This document shows positions 1 through 12,286 of a stretch of DNA of 64,000 bases, in pieces (the stretch's first letter is position 1; every line of letters starts with the position of its first letter). Position numbers and translations under genes: made by a program. The stretch lies in NCBI GenBank assembly GCA_004154925.1, contig QJNS01000232.1, forward strand, positions 57,003 to 121,002, written 5' to 3'. This stretch comes from Monosporascus cannonballus (Eukaryota > Ascomycota > Sordariomycetes > Xylariales). The notes beneath the pieces are model-generated. The model was not told the DNA's origin, ran no database searches, and saw only the letters and a list, made by a program, of their open reading frames with translations.

Positions 1-2950
1 AAACGTATTGGTTATAAATAGTAACCTTAATATTAATTTCGTCCTTTCCAGATTTTTCGGAATCCGATCGTAATACGGTTATAATTTGCAATTATTATTA
101 TTTAACCGTTAATTATATTATTATTCGCAAATAATAAATTCGGTAAATATATAATTCCTTATTTTCCTTTTTCCTTTAAAAACTTTCTGCGATTATATAA
201 TAAAGATTTTTTACTTTTGTTACGTAAATAATAAATATTTAAATTTTCGTTACTTAAAATCTGTTTGAAAATTTTATAACGAATAAATTTTGCGTTGCTT
301 TTATAAGGCCTTTTGCCCTTTTATAATGTTTTAAATCATATTATATATTTGTAACCATTTTCCGTACGTTTTTCGGCATATTATTCGTAAATCCGAATTT
401 CTTAAATAACGTAAAAATTACGTTGTTATACGTAATTTCCTCTAATATATAATCGGGGCATTTAAATAATTTATTTGCCAAATTAACGGCACCCAATCGG
501 TATTAAATCTTAAAATCAAATTACATAAAGCAATAAACTTATTAGGTTAATTTCCTTTTAAGGTTATGGGCCGGCGCCTTTATTATATTCTTTAATGTCA
601 TATAATCGGTAAATATTAAAAAAAATTTTCCGTATCTTTAAGGTATTGCCGTTAATATTTTAGGTTTTTTATAATTGCTAATAATTTTTGTTACTTTATA
701 ACCTATCGTTTTTCGGTTGGATTTAATTTTTATAACTAATATATAACTGGGCGTTAATATTTTCTATATTGTTATAAGAATTTCTTTAATATGGCTTTTA
801 TCGAGACGTTTATTTTAATTCTAGTATTTTTGGTATTATCTTAATATCGGAAAATGGTCGCCGATTAAAAGATATTTTTTAAGTTTCGGAACGCCTTTTT
901 AACCTTTTCGAGTTACCGGAATTTTGCTATTCTTCTTTTGCTTTACGCCTTTTTTAAAAACTTAATAATAAATTTAATAATATATAAATAATAGGCGATA
1001 AATTTCCGATAAAAATTTACGAATTCTAAAAATACTTATATATTATAAATTAATTTTGATTTTGGCCATATTTTAATAATATTAACCCGTCGGCGGTTTA
1101 TTTCCAAGCCGTTAATATTAATTATAAATTTTAAGAATTTTATTTTTTTTAAAAAAAATTCGTACTTAAACGTTTTGGTAAATAATTAATATTATAATAA
1201 CCGTTCGTAAACTAATTAAAAATATTTCGTTTATTTTTTTTGTTATTCGAATAAATAATTATATTATTTAAATATATTTCGTATATATAATTAATTAATC
1301 CAATTAATACCTTATATATATAGGTTTAAAACGTAATTAATGCGTTAATAAAGCCAAATAACATAACCGTATATTCGAATTATCTTTATTATATTTAAAA
1401 AATAATTTTTTATTAATTGCCCTTTTTAATTTTAATGCGATAATAAATATCTTTAAAATTAATTTTCGAAAATACCTTAGTTAATTTTAGGCAATTTATT
1501 ACTTTTGAGATTTAAAGTAAAAAGTATTAATTTTTTACCGTTACTTAATTTAGCCCTTTATAATTAACGTATAATCGGAAACTGCCGTTTTTTTTGGGCA
1601 TAAATAATATTGGTATTTTTACGTCCGTTTTCGAATAACGTATCCGGCCTATTTTTAGGTTTTTTCGGATATATTTTTCGTATATTTTTTTGGGTTTCCG
1701 AAATAAGGTAAATTAGGCCGAATAAGGGCGTTTTTCCTGGGATTAAGTTTATTGCATATTTTGCCCTTAGTAATTAAGGTATTTTTTGGTTACTTTTTTA
1801 AAATATATTCGCCGAAAATTCTTTAAATATATAAAAAGGTCGGTTATTTTCTATTTTTATTATTTTTCAAATTCCGGAATATTTAGTTTTTCGGCTAAAT
1901 TTATTAAATTAATAATATAAATTTGCTTACTGGAAAATATTAGGTTTACGATTTCCTATTTATTAACTTTTTGTAATAATCCGTATAATTATTAATATAT
2001 AATTATATCCAGCAAAATTCTTAATTTACTTATTTTGGGTCTGGATAATAAGAAATTAAGTGCTTTTTGGTTGCGGCGTATTATAAAATAAATTTGTTTA
2101 AATTTTCGTTCGTTTCCGTTATTATTTATTATATTAACAGGAATTTCGTAAGCTTTATAATATTTAATATATGCGCCGTTAACATTAATAAGGCCCGGAA
2201 TATTTATGAAAATTAATTAAATGTTAAGTTTTTTCGTTAACCTTTTGTTTATAATATTTACCTATATTCCAGTATTTATATTTATTTGTACCGCCATATC
2301 CTTCGTATTTTTTTAATAAGTGCTTTTTCTTTAAAAGGCGGCTTTATTTTAATCGTTTTATAATTATCAGCCGAAATAAACTAGACGTATACGCTTATTC
2401 CGGCTCCTTTTTTAAGTTTACGTCTGGAGATTGGTTTAATTTATTATTATATATTATAACGTTTCGTACGGCTTTCGGAAGTTAATTTCCGTATAACCGG
2501 AATAACAAGGTTTTCGTATTTTTTTTAAATTTGCAATTTACATTTTTATAATTTAGCTTTTTATAATTATAATATTTAAATAAACCTTTATAAAAATTAA
2601 GGGTATTAGGTTATACGGATTTATTCCGATCGGCATTAAATCGGCGATTATCTGCCTTCCGATTATAAAAATACTTACGGTTCTTATTATTCTTACGTAA
2701 CGTTTTTAATTTATTTTAAAGATTTTTTTCCCGAAAACATTAAAATAAAATCATTTATCCTTATTAATATTTTTAACGAAAGATAATCGGTTTTTTTTCG
2801 CCTTTTTTCAAACGTCCTAATAATATTCTGCCTTATTTGCCACATTATTAATTCGTTCCGGCTTAATGTTTTTTTATAACAAATTATTTCGTAACCTTAA
2901 TATTAATTTGTAAAAATAATTAAAAATAAAACATTTATTATCTTAATTAT
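1..2950 (-). mobile_element. Ty3/gypsy retrotransposon remnant, RIP-degraded (minus strand)
   Basis: Read on the minus strand, this AT-rich block holds pieces of a gypsy-type gag-pol in the expected order. Near 2530-2580 is a gag zinc knuckle with the spacing C-x2-C-x4-H-x4-C, but the first two Cys and the His have become Tyr. Near 1040-1290 is a reverse-transcriptase tail (EFFLKKIKFLKFII, then FLEFVNFYRKFI). Near 380-860 is an RNase H segment (FTDYITLKNIIKAP, then a YRLGAVNLA-like run). The integrase would lie left of the window. Stops occur throughout and CpA/TpG are nearly absent, which fits repeat-induced point mutation. LTR ends were not found, so the right boundary is approximate. Confidence 0.8.
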
Positions 2951-3329
2951 TTTTCGGGTTAAAAATATCCGTAAATTTTATTTTATAAATTAGAAATTTT
3001 TATTTAATATAAAAGTTTAATAATAATTAATCGGATTATTATCGTAATTTTATAAATTAATCCCTATATTCCTTATCAAAAAAAATTAGGATTTACGTAA
3101 CTTTTCCTAATAAAAATCTATAAATTTTTTATTTTTAATTTTTTTTTCGTAATTAAAATAATTAAGCATAATACGGTATAATCGTTACGCGCTTATAATA
3201 AAAACGTTTATATAGCTTATGGCCTATTAAATATAATAAAAGATAATAAATAAAAGATTAATAAAAACACAAAACCTATTTATCGAAAAATAATCGATTG
3301 CAAATAATTAAACCATATTATTATTAAAA

Positions 3330-5900
3330 ACGAATATTTTTAACTCTTATAAATATTTTTAAAAACGCTAATAAAGCTAAATAATTTATTGAATTTAATT
3401 TTGAAAATAGTTATTATCGTATTAAAATAGTCAAAAGAAAAAAAATAAAAATTAGTATTTAAAATAATATATAGATTTTACAAATATAAAGTAATGTCTA
3501 TAGGACTTACTAATGCTTTTGCTAATTTTTAAAGCTTGGTTATAATTATTTTTCGACAATTCCTAGATAAATTCGTATTTTTCTACCTCGACGACATCTT
3601 TATTTATCTTGAGATTCTAGAGAAGCATAAAAAGCATGTCGCTTAAATATTCAAAACCTTAAATAAAGCGAATATTTAAATTAACCTAGATAAAAATATA
3701 TGACATACACAAAAACTAGATTTTCTAGGGTTTATTTTTATTTTCGACTAAATTTAAATTTAACGCTTTAAGTTAAAAGCAGTTAAAAACTGGCCCATCC
3801 TTAATAAAGCAATCGTTATAAATATTTAATAGATTGTAAATTTGCGAATTATATACGTAACTTAATTAAGAAATACGAAAATATGACTAGATTATTAACG
3901 AAACTTATTATTAAAAAGTACGTTAAATAAAAATTCGAGTTTTTTTTAAAAAAAGTCAAAGTAATGTTTAAAGTATTAAAAAACAATTACTAATAAACTT
4001 ATTATAAGAATACTAAACTTAGATAAAAAGAAACATCTAAACACAAATACCTTAAATTATGCTTTAAGTGTTATCATAAAATAATAAAAAAATATAAAGC
4101 TCAGATACTTAATTTATAATAAGAAATTGCTCACAATTATTAATAACTATAAAAAAATAAGAATCTTTTTTTAGCGAAACTAGAAAACCTTTTAACATTT
4201 ATTCTGATTACAAGAATTTTATTCAATTTTTAAAAATATAAGAACTAAATTAACAATATAAAATTTGGATATTTTTTATTAAACTTTGATTTTAGGATAT
4301 ATTATATTAAAAGAAAAAAATATCTATACTTATATTTTTAATCGTAAAGAAAATTACGATTGTAAAATTCTTAAAAGATATATATAAATCTTACAATATA
4401 ATAAAAATGGTACTGCATAATTATATAAAATAATTAAAAAAATTAATATTTGAATTTTTAATATAGTTTCGAAATTTTTATAATACGAAAAAAAATAAAA
4501 CGAAGTTTAGCGATTAAAGAGATAACTAAAAAATTAGTAATTGTATTATAGTAAAATTTACGTTCTTAAAAATTAACAAAAACAATTTGTAAAGAACTTT
4601 TACGAAAATCTATTATACGAATATTAAAAGTTTTTCAAAATTACTAGACAGCTATAAGAAAAATATGACTTTCTAAAATTACGCCGTATAGCTAAAATAG
4701 TTATCAAAAACTGTAACGTTTACAATAAAATTAAAGCAGTACGTTATAAGCCTTACAAATTACTACAACCTATTGATATTCTTAATAAAGTTTAAAATAC
4801 TATAATTTAGAACTTTATTACTAATTTATCTCTGTTTAAAAACCTAGTTACTAAATTATAACGTAATGAAATCTAAGTAATAATTAATAAATTTATCAAG
4901 TATAAGTATTTCTTACCTTTTAAAAAAACGTAACGATAAAATAATTAACTCATATCTTTATCAGAAATTATTTAGATAAATATAAAATACTCGAAAAAAT
5001 TATTTCCGATAAAAATAAGCTTTTTATTTTCAAATTTGGCACTAATTTTTTTTTAAATAAATTGGTATTAAACTTAAATTTTTAGCAGATTATTATTTAC
5101 AAACAGATAACTAAATAAAATAGCTTAATTAAACTTTAAAATAATATTTTAGAAATTATATTAGTTACTAACAAAATAATTAGATAAAACTTTTGTTATT
5201 AATATAAATCGTTTATAATATATTTGTTAACGAAGATATAGGCGTATCTCTTTATATAGCTATGTATAAATATAAAGCAAAAATAAAACAATCTATATAA
5301 TTACTTAATAAAGCACCAAAAATTGTTACGGTTATTCTAAAACCAAAAAGGTTAATAATGGAAATTAAAACGATGTAAGTTCGTTTCCAAATCGAATTAT
5401 ACTTTTTTAATAAAAATAATATAATATTGTAATAAGAATAATAAAAGAATTATTTCTAGCAAAAGAAAACAAGGTTTATTTATTGCGACAGAAACAAAAT
5501 ATAACCGCGAATATCTTATAAATTAAAATAAAAAAACCAGTAACAAACTTAAATTTAAAAAGCTTCGCCCGTTTAAAATTAACGAAATTATTTCTAAAAC
5601 TAATTATCTATTATAGTTATATAAAACTATAAAAATACTTTTTATTTTTTATATTTCTTTGCTTAAATTAATATCTAAAAACGCTTCGTTAAAAATAAGC
5701 TTAGAACTTAAAAAAGATAATATCGAATACGAAGTCGAAAAAATACTAAATTTTTAAATAGATAAGAACAAAATCGATTATTTGATTAAACAAACTAGTT
5801 ACATATCTGAAGATAATATATGGAAACTATTTAAGCATTTAGCGAATACAATGAACTTGGTTAAGACGTTTTACTGCCAAAATCCTAATCGACCGTTTTT
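3330..5900 (+). mobile_element. Ty3/gypsy chromovirus remnant with chromodomain, RIP-degraded (plus strand)
   Basis: On the plus strand the order is reverse transcriptase, RNase H, integrase, chromodomain. The RT motifs are VMSIGLTNAFANF and FYLDDIFIYLE near 3490-3620, the latter being the YxDD catalytic box. An integrase stretch near 4700-4900 reads KNCNVYNKIKAVRYKPYKLL, the end of the zinc-binding part with Cys changed to Tyr. Near 5715-5890 EVEKIL, DYLIK, ISEDN and KHLANTMNLVKTFY follow the chromodomain pattern found at the C-terminus of chromoviral integrases. Many in-frame stops make it non-functional. It starts abruptly inside RT, so its 5' part is missing, and it faces away from the minus-strand gypsy copy beside it. 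Confidence 0.82.
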
Positions 5901-6270
5901 AACGCGGCTAAAGTCGTAAGTAATAATAATTCTTTACTTAAATTTAATCTTATAGCATTTTAATCGAAGAAAACGAACGTTTTTATAACGGCGTTTATTT
6001 CGAATACGAATTGCGTTTATTTCGTTTCTATTCGACGACATTTTTCTTTTAATTTCTTTTATTTTTGTAATTAATCTAATTCGCATCCTTTTTTTAAAAT
6101 CACAAAAGCTTTTTTTTAAAAATGTTTTAATCGATTAACGAATTCTTTTTTTTAAATAATTTTCTGGTACGCGATTAAAGTATTTTTTATTTTACGTTAT
6201 TTCTTTTAAAGCTTGTTATTCTTTATATCGATTTTTGCTAAGAAGTTTATTGTAATAGATAAATAGTTTA

Positions 6271-6620
6271 ACTAACTATTATATCTAAGTCGTACGAATT
6301 TATATTGATAGAAGTATCGTGAAAATCTAAGCAATAAATACAGAAATCGTATTACATTTTTTTAATACCAAAATGTTTTACGTAACCAAGTTATAGATAT
6401 TAATAAATATTACAAGTTAATGCTATTTAAATTATGGAAATAACGAACGTATATATATATATTTTACAAATTCTATTAAATTCTTTAAATTATTTCGAAT
6501 TTATATTAGATAATTATATAGATTTCGTTAAATCTCTTAAATTATTTTAGATTTATATTACGTGGTTTTAATTTACTTGGGTCTTGTTTTAGTCGTTTTG
6601 CGATTATTTTCTATCATGAT
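6271..6620 (+). repeat. LTR-like repeat, copy 1 (5'-truncated)
   Basis: The first of three diverged direct copies. The shared core starts with a word like ACTAACTATTAAACCTAAG, followed by TCGTACGGRTTTATRTTGRTAGRAGTATCG. A downstream part ends in CGAACGTATATAT and an AT-rich tail. The copies differ mainly by C/T and G/A changes, as RIP leaves them. The ends are not defined by clear TG...CA termini, so calling it an LTR is an inference from length, orientation and position next to gypsy remnants. Confidence 0.55.
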
Positions 6621-6744
6621 CTACATAGCTAGTCCTTATAAGGTGGATTAGAGTGTCCAAACTTCAATTGGAGTTTGGAATTGCTAATCTTTTAATATTG
6701 TGATTAGCGTCGCATCCTCATTGCCTCACAAAAACAAAATTTTT

Positions 6745-7245
6745 CTTAAAAATTATAATAATTTATTTCGATAATTCTTTATTAAGCTGTAAATTAGAAT
6801 AAAATTGTACTTTTATAATTTTAAAATTTATATCAACGTCTAGTTCGAAAAAAAATAAGTAAAAATTTAATTTTGCTAGAATATAAACTAACGTCCGTTT
6901 AAAAATATTTTAAATGTTAAAGTTAACTTAATATAACGATTATACGGTTTAATCAACAATTAAATTTAAGTCGTACGGATTTATATTAGTAGAAGTATCG
7001 TAAAAATCTGAATAATAGATACAGAAATCGTATTACGTCTTTTACTAACAAGATTTTTTGTGTAATCAAATTATAGATATTAATAAATATTATAAGCTGA
7101 TATTATTTAAACTATAAAAATAACGAACGTATATATCTTTTTATAGATCTCGTTAAATCTCTTAGATTATTTCGAATTCATATTATATAATCTTAACTTA
7201 TTTAGGTGCTATTTTAGTAGCTTCGCGACCGTTTTCGAGATCTTC
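6745..7245 (+). repeat. LTR-like repeat, copy 2
   Basis: This is the longest copy. It shares a 5' part (TTAAGCTGTAAATTAGAATAAAATT) with copy 3, the core at about 6952-7045 with copies 1 and 3, and the 3' tail (TCTCGTTAAATCTCTTAGATTATTTCG) with copy 1. Its length of about 0.5 kb is reasonable for a fungal gypsy LTR. The boundaries are approximate. Confidence 0.55.
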
Positions 7246-8054
7246 TCCTAATTAGGTTATAATATTTATATTTAATATATTGTTGACCGAACATTAACGA
7301 CGAATATAATAACTGCAATTTAAGATATTAATTACGTAAAAATATTTAAACCTTTTAAAATGGATTTAATTTGAATAAAAAATAATTTTAAAACTAAATT
7401 TATTAATAAAATTTATACGAATGTTACGCGTTTTACGTTAATTTAAAAGACTTTTTTAAATACGGCCTATTATAATAAAATTAGCTAAAAGTTATTAAAA
7501 AATTTAATAATTAAAATAACTATTTAAGTGTTTCATCTTTAAGATAAAAATTTTTAAAAAAGAAAAATATTGTTATAGGAATAAAAGTTTTTATTTCGAA
7601 AAAAAATTATTTTAAGACTTAATATAAAATAAGCGAAAAATTTCATTTCGAGTAAAAATATTTGACGTTAAAAGATAAGCTAGATAATCTAAATACTTTA
7701 AACGAATTATATAAACTATATAAATTTACAGCATATTAACTTTCAAAAAATTAAGATATATAATAAATCGGTTTTTCGCATAAATAACCTTCACTTAATT
7801 TTATTTTGTGAATTATTAATCTAAGTTTACAGCTAAAGATAGCCGTTTTTTATTATACAAAAGATTTTTGATCCTTTTTAACGAATAAATTTATAGTAAA
7901 TCATTTTCGCATTTTAATTACTTGCAAATCAAAATCTTATTTCGAATATTACTTATATCTTTAGGTAAATACATAATAGATTCGTTATAGAAATTAAGCA
8001 AAAAATAAAATTTTTACGTAAAATTCTTTTTAAATTAAAATATCTTATTAGAAT

Positions 8055-8446
8055 TTTTAGAAATGTAATAACTTATTTCGGTAATTTTTTTAAGCTGCGA
8101 ATTGGAATAAAATTGTATTCTTATAATTTTAAATTTTATATTAACGTTCGATTCTAAAAAAAGTAATATTAAATAAGAACTTAATTGTGCTAGAATATAA
8201 AGTAACATCTGTTTAAAAATATCTCAAATATTAAGGTTAACTTGGTGTAACGGCTATGCGGTTTAACCAACTATTAAACCTAAGTCGTACGGGTTTATGT
8301 TGGTAGGAGTATCGTGAAAATCTGAGTAATAGATACAGTAACTTGTCACGTCTCGTAATACCAAGGGTATCTTGGATAACGATATTTTATTGCAAGCTGA
8401 AGCTATCTAAACTATGGAAATAATGAGCGTATATATCCTAGACTTG
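8055..8446 (+). repeat. LTR-like repeat, copy 3, cut off at about 8446
   Basis: This copy is the least mutated, keeping a GC-richer core at 8268-8355. It matches copy 2 from its 5' part up to GAGCGTATATATC. There the match stops abruptly and a GC-normal sequence begins. The tail seen in copies 1 and 2 is absent, so another element has interrupted or replaced it. Confidence 0.55.
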
Positions 8447-8645
8447 GCTCAAGGTATTTCTCCCGGCTCAAAGCCGTTTTGCTAGTTGAGACCCCTTGAG
8501 CCACCTTGAGCCCTCTTAAGGGCTCGCCCGGCTCAAAGCCACTGAGCCAATGAGACTCGTTGAGCCCTTTGAGCCTGTCACGTGATTCCTTGGCCTAGGT
8601 CGGAGCTTATTTTTTGACGGGCTCGACTGTCTGCAAAAGGCCAAG
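8446..8645. mobile_element. GC-normal island dense in GGCTCAA/TTGAGCC words; possible hAT-type end or MITE
   Basis: This stretch of about 200 bp is not AT-rich, unlike everything around it. It carries roughly ten copies of GGCTCA/TGAGCC in both orientations, plus a 7-bp inverted repeat GAGCCCT/AGGGCTC around 8501-8520. Dense short motifs in direct and inverted orientation are typical of subterminal regions of hAT-like DNA transposons. It begins exactly where LTR copy 3 breaks off. No transposase was seen and the far end is unclear. Confidence 0.35.
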
Positions 8646-8890
8646 GTCGTTAGATCATAACACTTGGACATTTTTCTTAAGAAAAAACGTTAAATATATA
8701 TAGACTTTAATAATATTACAACGTAAGAAAATAACCGGTTATTAAGAAACGACGTTTAAATATTCCATTACGCACTAGGTTTTGTAAGAGAATGGCCCCG
8801 GGACGTTCTCTACGTAAGTGTGGACAAGGACTTTCAACACCGCCCGGCGTTGAAACTGCTGATCATTTGAGTCATGTGGCGCAGTGGCTA

Positions 8891-10725
8891 ACCTCGGACC
8901 CCACCTAATGCATAGCCCTAGCAATGTATAGCCAAAATACACACAAATTAATAGTTACTTGCATGTTCCAAAGTCTTTTAACAACGTAATAACGTATTCC
9001 TTGATAAAATAAAACTATTTAGGCTATTTAGATTTGCGCTGCTTTTTTTAACAGGCTGCTTTTGAATATAACTATTAATTGAAATCTGATTACCAACCTT
9101 TATAGGTTTTAAACGTTTAATAACTTTGTTCGTAGCCGATCTAATATCTGATAAATTTGCAAAAATCTTATTTAGTTGCTTAATAACAATTTGGCGTTTG
9201 TAACCTTCGTATTTTTCGAGTTTCGTTTACAAAAGCTAATTATTATAGCGAAAAATACCGTTTTTAGTATTAAAATTATTAAGCTCTTTGGTAACTTTAG
9301 TTATTACTTTCCATATATTGCGAAACGCCTTTACCTAATTGCGTAAGGCCGTTTGTATGTTTTTTCGTAGCTTTAAGGTCTTATAAGAAATATATACGAT
9401 TTCGTTTTAGCTGTTAATTATTTGTTCCGGGAGTGTTTTCGACTTAAAGGTCGGCTAAGATGTTATTTCGGAGTTTTTTAATATTATTTCGAGTTTGAAA
9501 AAAAAAATAAGCCGGTATAACGCCATCCAGCTTTAATATTTTTGTTAGTAAAAGCGATTTCGGCAATTTCGCGATGCGTTTTTAATATACGGCGTTTGTA
9601 TTCGGAAATTATTGTAAATAATCTGCCGGTTTCCTATAAAACGATACGATATTTTTTTAAGTACGAAAAATACGGTAACGTCGAATAACTAAAAGTTATT
9701 ATTCGAATAAAATAAAAGATATATAAGGGCAACCTTATTTTTAAAGTATTTTTATATAAAAGCAAAAAATACGTATATAATATGGTTATTTAGGATAAAT
9801 AACCGTTATTTATTATAAAAACAAAGCTTAATTTTTAGAAAGAAAATAAATTCTAATTATTTTAATACGATAATAGTATTAATTTACTTTTTCTGAATTA
9901 ACGTATATTCGATTTTTTCAATATTTTCGGATAATTACTGTTTTTAAATAGTAAAATTATTAAAGATATATACGGCCGTACCTTGTCCTTATATAAAGCT
10001 AATATATTCGAAAATAAATACCTATAATGTTATTTCTAATTTTTTAAACTTTATATAAATTATTTTCGAAAGTGTTATAATCGTTTTATTAACTTATTCC
10101 CTCTTTTGGACGCTCGTTTTATTTATATTATATTCGTTCGTAAGCTTAATTTTGTATTTAATTCGAACGGCGGCGAAAATGGGAAAAAAATTTACGGATA
10201 TCGTCGTAATCGCGTACCTTTAGGCGGTCTCGGGGTATAATTCGTCCTTTTTTCATATATATTTTATTATGGCGTACGATAAAGCGATTAACCTAATTTT
10301 TTCCGACGGTTCTTTTAAGACCTAGTAAGGTTTTTACTATTTGACGGATTTGAATCTTTATAAAGGCGCGGCCGTATATTTCTTTATGTAAGATCTAATT
10401 AATTAATTTATCCTTTTTTTAATCCGATAATTTACGCGCGTTACTTTAGGTTTCGGAACGCGGTTTAATGCCATGGATGCGGCGTAATAGGGTCGATTGA
10501 AATATGTCGAATCGCGCGTTTGTAAGGGTCTCGGAACCACTTTCCGCAATAAATTCCTTGGTATCCCGAATTCTGCGTTTACGGTCGATATTAACCATTT
10601 TTACCCGAAATTAATTAATTAAAGGGTTGTGGAGTTATCGCAGAGTGTTGCTATAAGGGGTGGTTGTTGTTATGGAGAAAAGTCTTATGCATTGCTAGGG
10701 CTATGCATTAGGTGGGGTCCGAGGT
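8891..10725 (-). mobile_element. Fot1/pogo-like DNA transposon with 36-bp TIRs and TA target duplication, RIP-mutated
   Basis: Perfect 36-bp terminal inverted repeats lie at 8891-8926 and 10690-10725. They begin ACCTCGGACCCCACCTAATG and are flanked by TA at 8889-8890 and 10726-10727, the target duplication of Tc1/mariner/pogo elements. The length of 1835 bp fits Fot1-type elements. On the minus strand a degraded transposase starts at 10598 (MVNIDRKRRIRDTKEF), with an N-terminal DNA-binding-like piece (FQSTLLRRIHGIKPRSE). Farther on come DDE-domain fragments (NINETSVQ, TIIVLK-LEFIFFLK, RLFILNNH, KVALIYLL). Internal stops and AT bias show it is inactive, while the TIRs keep normal composition. 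Confidence 0.88.
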
Positions 10726-12286
10726 TAGTCCTTTCTATTCCCTTGCACAATTACTCTTATTACCGGGCCGTTTCCCATCAAGCATATACAGTGACCCGAT
10801 TTAGTGTTCGATGTTTACATGTCAACCTATAATCGGTGCGGACTACGTCCACAAATGCTTACCTTTTGGTAGGCTGTTGTCAACTTAGGTACTGCGTGGC
10901 CTATCTCCCATACCGCTTCCGCTACATTTCTTCCATCATAGTTTTCGCTTGACTCCAAGCTGCCCTGCCACTTTCTTAAGTATGGCTTCCCGAACTGAGG
11001 GCACTTAGTTCTTGCTTGTTGGGGACCTAGTTCTGATCTTAATGTCATGGTCAACTTCAGTGACTAAGCTCTCTGGAAAATCGAGAAGAAATGACTAGAG
11101 CTTAGTCTAGGTTATTGGAGCGGCCGCGGCAGGTGTTGTCGTTACAGCTTGCTCTAGGGGAAGTTGATAATGGCCGCCGGTGTCAGAGCAACATATAACC
11201 GGGCACTTTGTTGGACATGAGATGAGGACATATCGTTGGCCAGGGTGGTGAATGGACGAAGGCGCCCCCTTTTCTAGACATTATGTCCTTATCACCGCTT
11301 AACCAGCATAGAATGGAGCCGGCCAAATGCAATCATATTAAAGGAACTACTGTTATCCATGAAGAAGGCAAGCGTCTCAATTATCATCCTGCCACAGTTA
11401 AGATGATAGGAAGATAAGGTAGCATAGAATGTGAGAAGTGATAATTGTCTGACTAGAATTGATCTCTGAGGAGCGGTGGCTAGGAAGCTCTCTATATACT
11501 GTGGGCTCGCTGGAATAAGGTTTTCGGGGGTTCTGGGAGCTTGATGGCTAACAGAGATGTCCCTACTCTACGACACATCCGCTGAGAAGCATACTAATGC
11601 AGTATATGTAACGATTGGCCTGAATGCACCTATCAAAGGTCAGGCCAATTGTAGCCCACTAACATAGCATGATCATCCTATTCTGCGTAAGGAAACTGGA
11701 GAGAAAGTAACGTATCAACTGATGTGCGTAATACAGGCTCGCTAGGATTGATGAGATGCTCGGCTGCCGAGCTCTGACAGTAACAGTCATACGTATAGTC
11801 CTCCAGGTTTTCCATCGGCTAGCCAATCATCGCCAGCCAACCTTCCTATTCTGCACACCAGAGACTGGAACATAGGATGGTCCACCCTGGAGTATAATAG
11901 GCTTAGGCTAACTATTTTGGAAGCTATATAAGATGCCGCGGAGTTTGTTCGAGAGTAAGCGGCCGCTCACGCGTTGCAGCTTTGGGCCTGGGATCCTTCC
12001 CGAATTGGCCCACCAAAGCTCAACTGCCGAATTAGGAAAGTGCCAGCTCGTTCTGCCCTATAAGATGCCGTCAACAATGTCCTAGCTCAACAAGCAACAG
12101 ACCAAAGGGGAGAATGCATTGCGTACATCGCAGGAACCAGTTACCAAGGCGCGTGGTTCCGATCTATATAAACAGGAGGCTTCTCATCCTCTCGAAAGCC
12201 AGAAGAGACCACCACAAGCAAGCCTTCTAGCTCAAGTCACAACAATCGGGCTCACTACTCAAACCCCTTCTCTTCGTTTCCACAAG
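10726..12286. other. Intergenic, normal GC, no gene seen
   Basis: Composition switches sharply to normal GC at the right end of the Fot1-like element. I see no coding pattern, only short chance reading frames. The last 120 bases hold the putative TATA box of the secreted-protein gene. Confidence 0.6.
12165..12172 (+). promoter_or_regulatory. TATA box upstream of the small secreted protein gene
   Basis: The sequence TATATAAA lies 115 bases before the ATG at 12287, which would allow a short 5' UTR. A pyrimidine-rich stretch ending in TTTCCACAAG precedes the ATG. This is inferred from sequence alone. Confidence 0.45.

Noticed and set aside
6655..6690. Near-perfect palindrome TCCAAACT...AGTTTGGA in a less AT-rich patch
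   Set aside because: Short, single copy in the window, and without flanking duplications. Noted only as a possible scar.
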